Shown: positions 5,203-5,236 of the stretch, one piece after another
Position numbering within the stretch: position 1 is the stretch's first letter
How the letters are laid out: each line of letters opens with the position of its first letter
Source: an uncultured Prevotellaceae bacterium
Lineage (GTDB): Bacteria > Bacteroidota > Bacteroidia > Bacteroidales > Bacteroidaceae
DNA: 5,236 nt
Direction: 5' to 3'
Assembly (NCBI GenBank): GCA_946408305.1
Contig: CAMJRQ010000101.1
Location: 1 to 5,236 of the forward strand
Notes under the pieces: model-generated
The model's database searches: none
The model's input: only the letters and a program-made list of their open reading frames with translations
Told to the model about the DNA's origin: nothing
Program-made: the position numbers and the translations under genes

Positions 5203-5236
5203 GCCCGAGAACCCCGTTCTTTCGCAGAAAATCCCG

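Larger units (their letters stand above)
4771..5236. other. Downstream intergenic region with gene remnant and repeats
   Basis: After the DUF4249 gene there is no intact gene of normal size. The region holds a T-run, a promoter-like sequence with an embedded palindrome, an inverted repeat, an A-rich leader before an apparent gene remnant, a strong terminator and a 42-nt near-palindrome, each listed separately. In 5087-5160 and 5203-5236 I see no gene, RNA or clear site. Confidence 0.6.

Overview
The window looks like a chromosomal segment of a Bacteroidota species, most likely order Bacteroidales and possibly Prevotellaceae-like. The grounds are a Bacteroidota-type promoter (TTTG, 20-nt spacer, TAnnTTTG), A-rich leaders without a strong Shine-Dalgarno, lipoproteins with acidic residues right after the lipobox cysteine, and a TonB-dependent receptor paired with a DUF4249 lipoprotein, a pairing typical of this phylum. 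The coding DNA is GC-rich with C/G-ending codons; the flanks are clearly more AT-rich. The genus is inference only.

Layout. Positions 1-449 hold no convincing gene. They contain a 7-bp tandem repeat (54-81), two degenerate GTTGCGCA-type direct repeats (92-120), a G/C-rich palindromic element (233-281), a small inverted repeat (346-362) and a good promoter (367-398). Three genes follow on the + strand with gaps of 4 and 3 nt: an unrecognised, probably surface-exposed lipoprotein (450-1868), a TonB-dependent outer-membrane receptor starting at TTG (1873-3897), and a DUF4249 lipoprotein (3901-4770). The 3' flank (4771-5236) has a weak promoter candidate, an apparent gene remnant made of a signal peptide joined out of frame to a short acidic tail (4928-5019), a strong intrinsic terminator (5040-5081), and a 42-nt near-palindrome containing two copies of a 14-mer (5161-5202).

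How the genes work together. The three genes are almost certainly one transcription unit driven from about position 400. The receptor and the DUF4249 protein form a recognisable pair: an outer-membrane TonB-dependent transporter with a probable surface lipoprotein partner, comparable in layout to SusC/SusD-type systems but from a different lipoprotein family. The ligand is not known from the sequence. The first gene encodes another predicted surface lipoprotein and is tightly linked to the pair, so it may be an accessory binding or assembly component of the same uptake complex. This three-part unit, with its unrecognised first member, is the best candidate here for an undescribed system; the role of the first member is inference.
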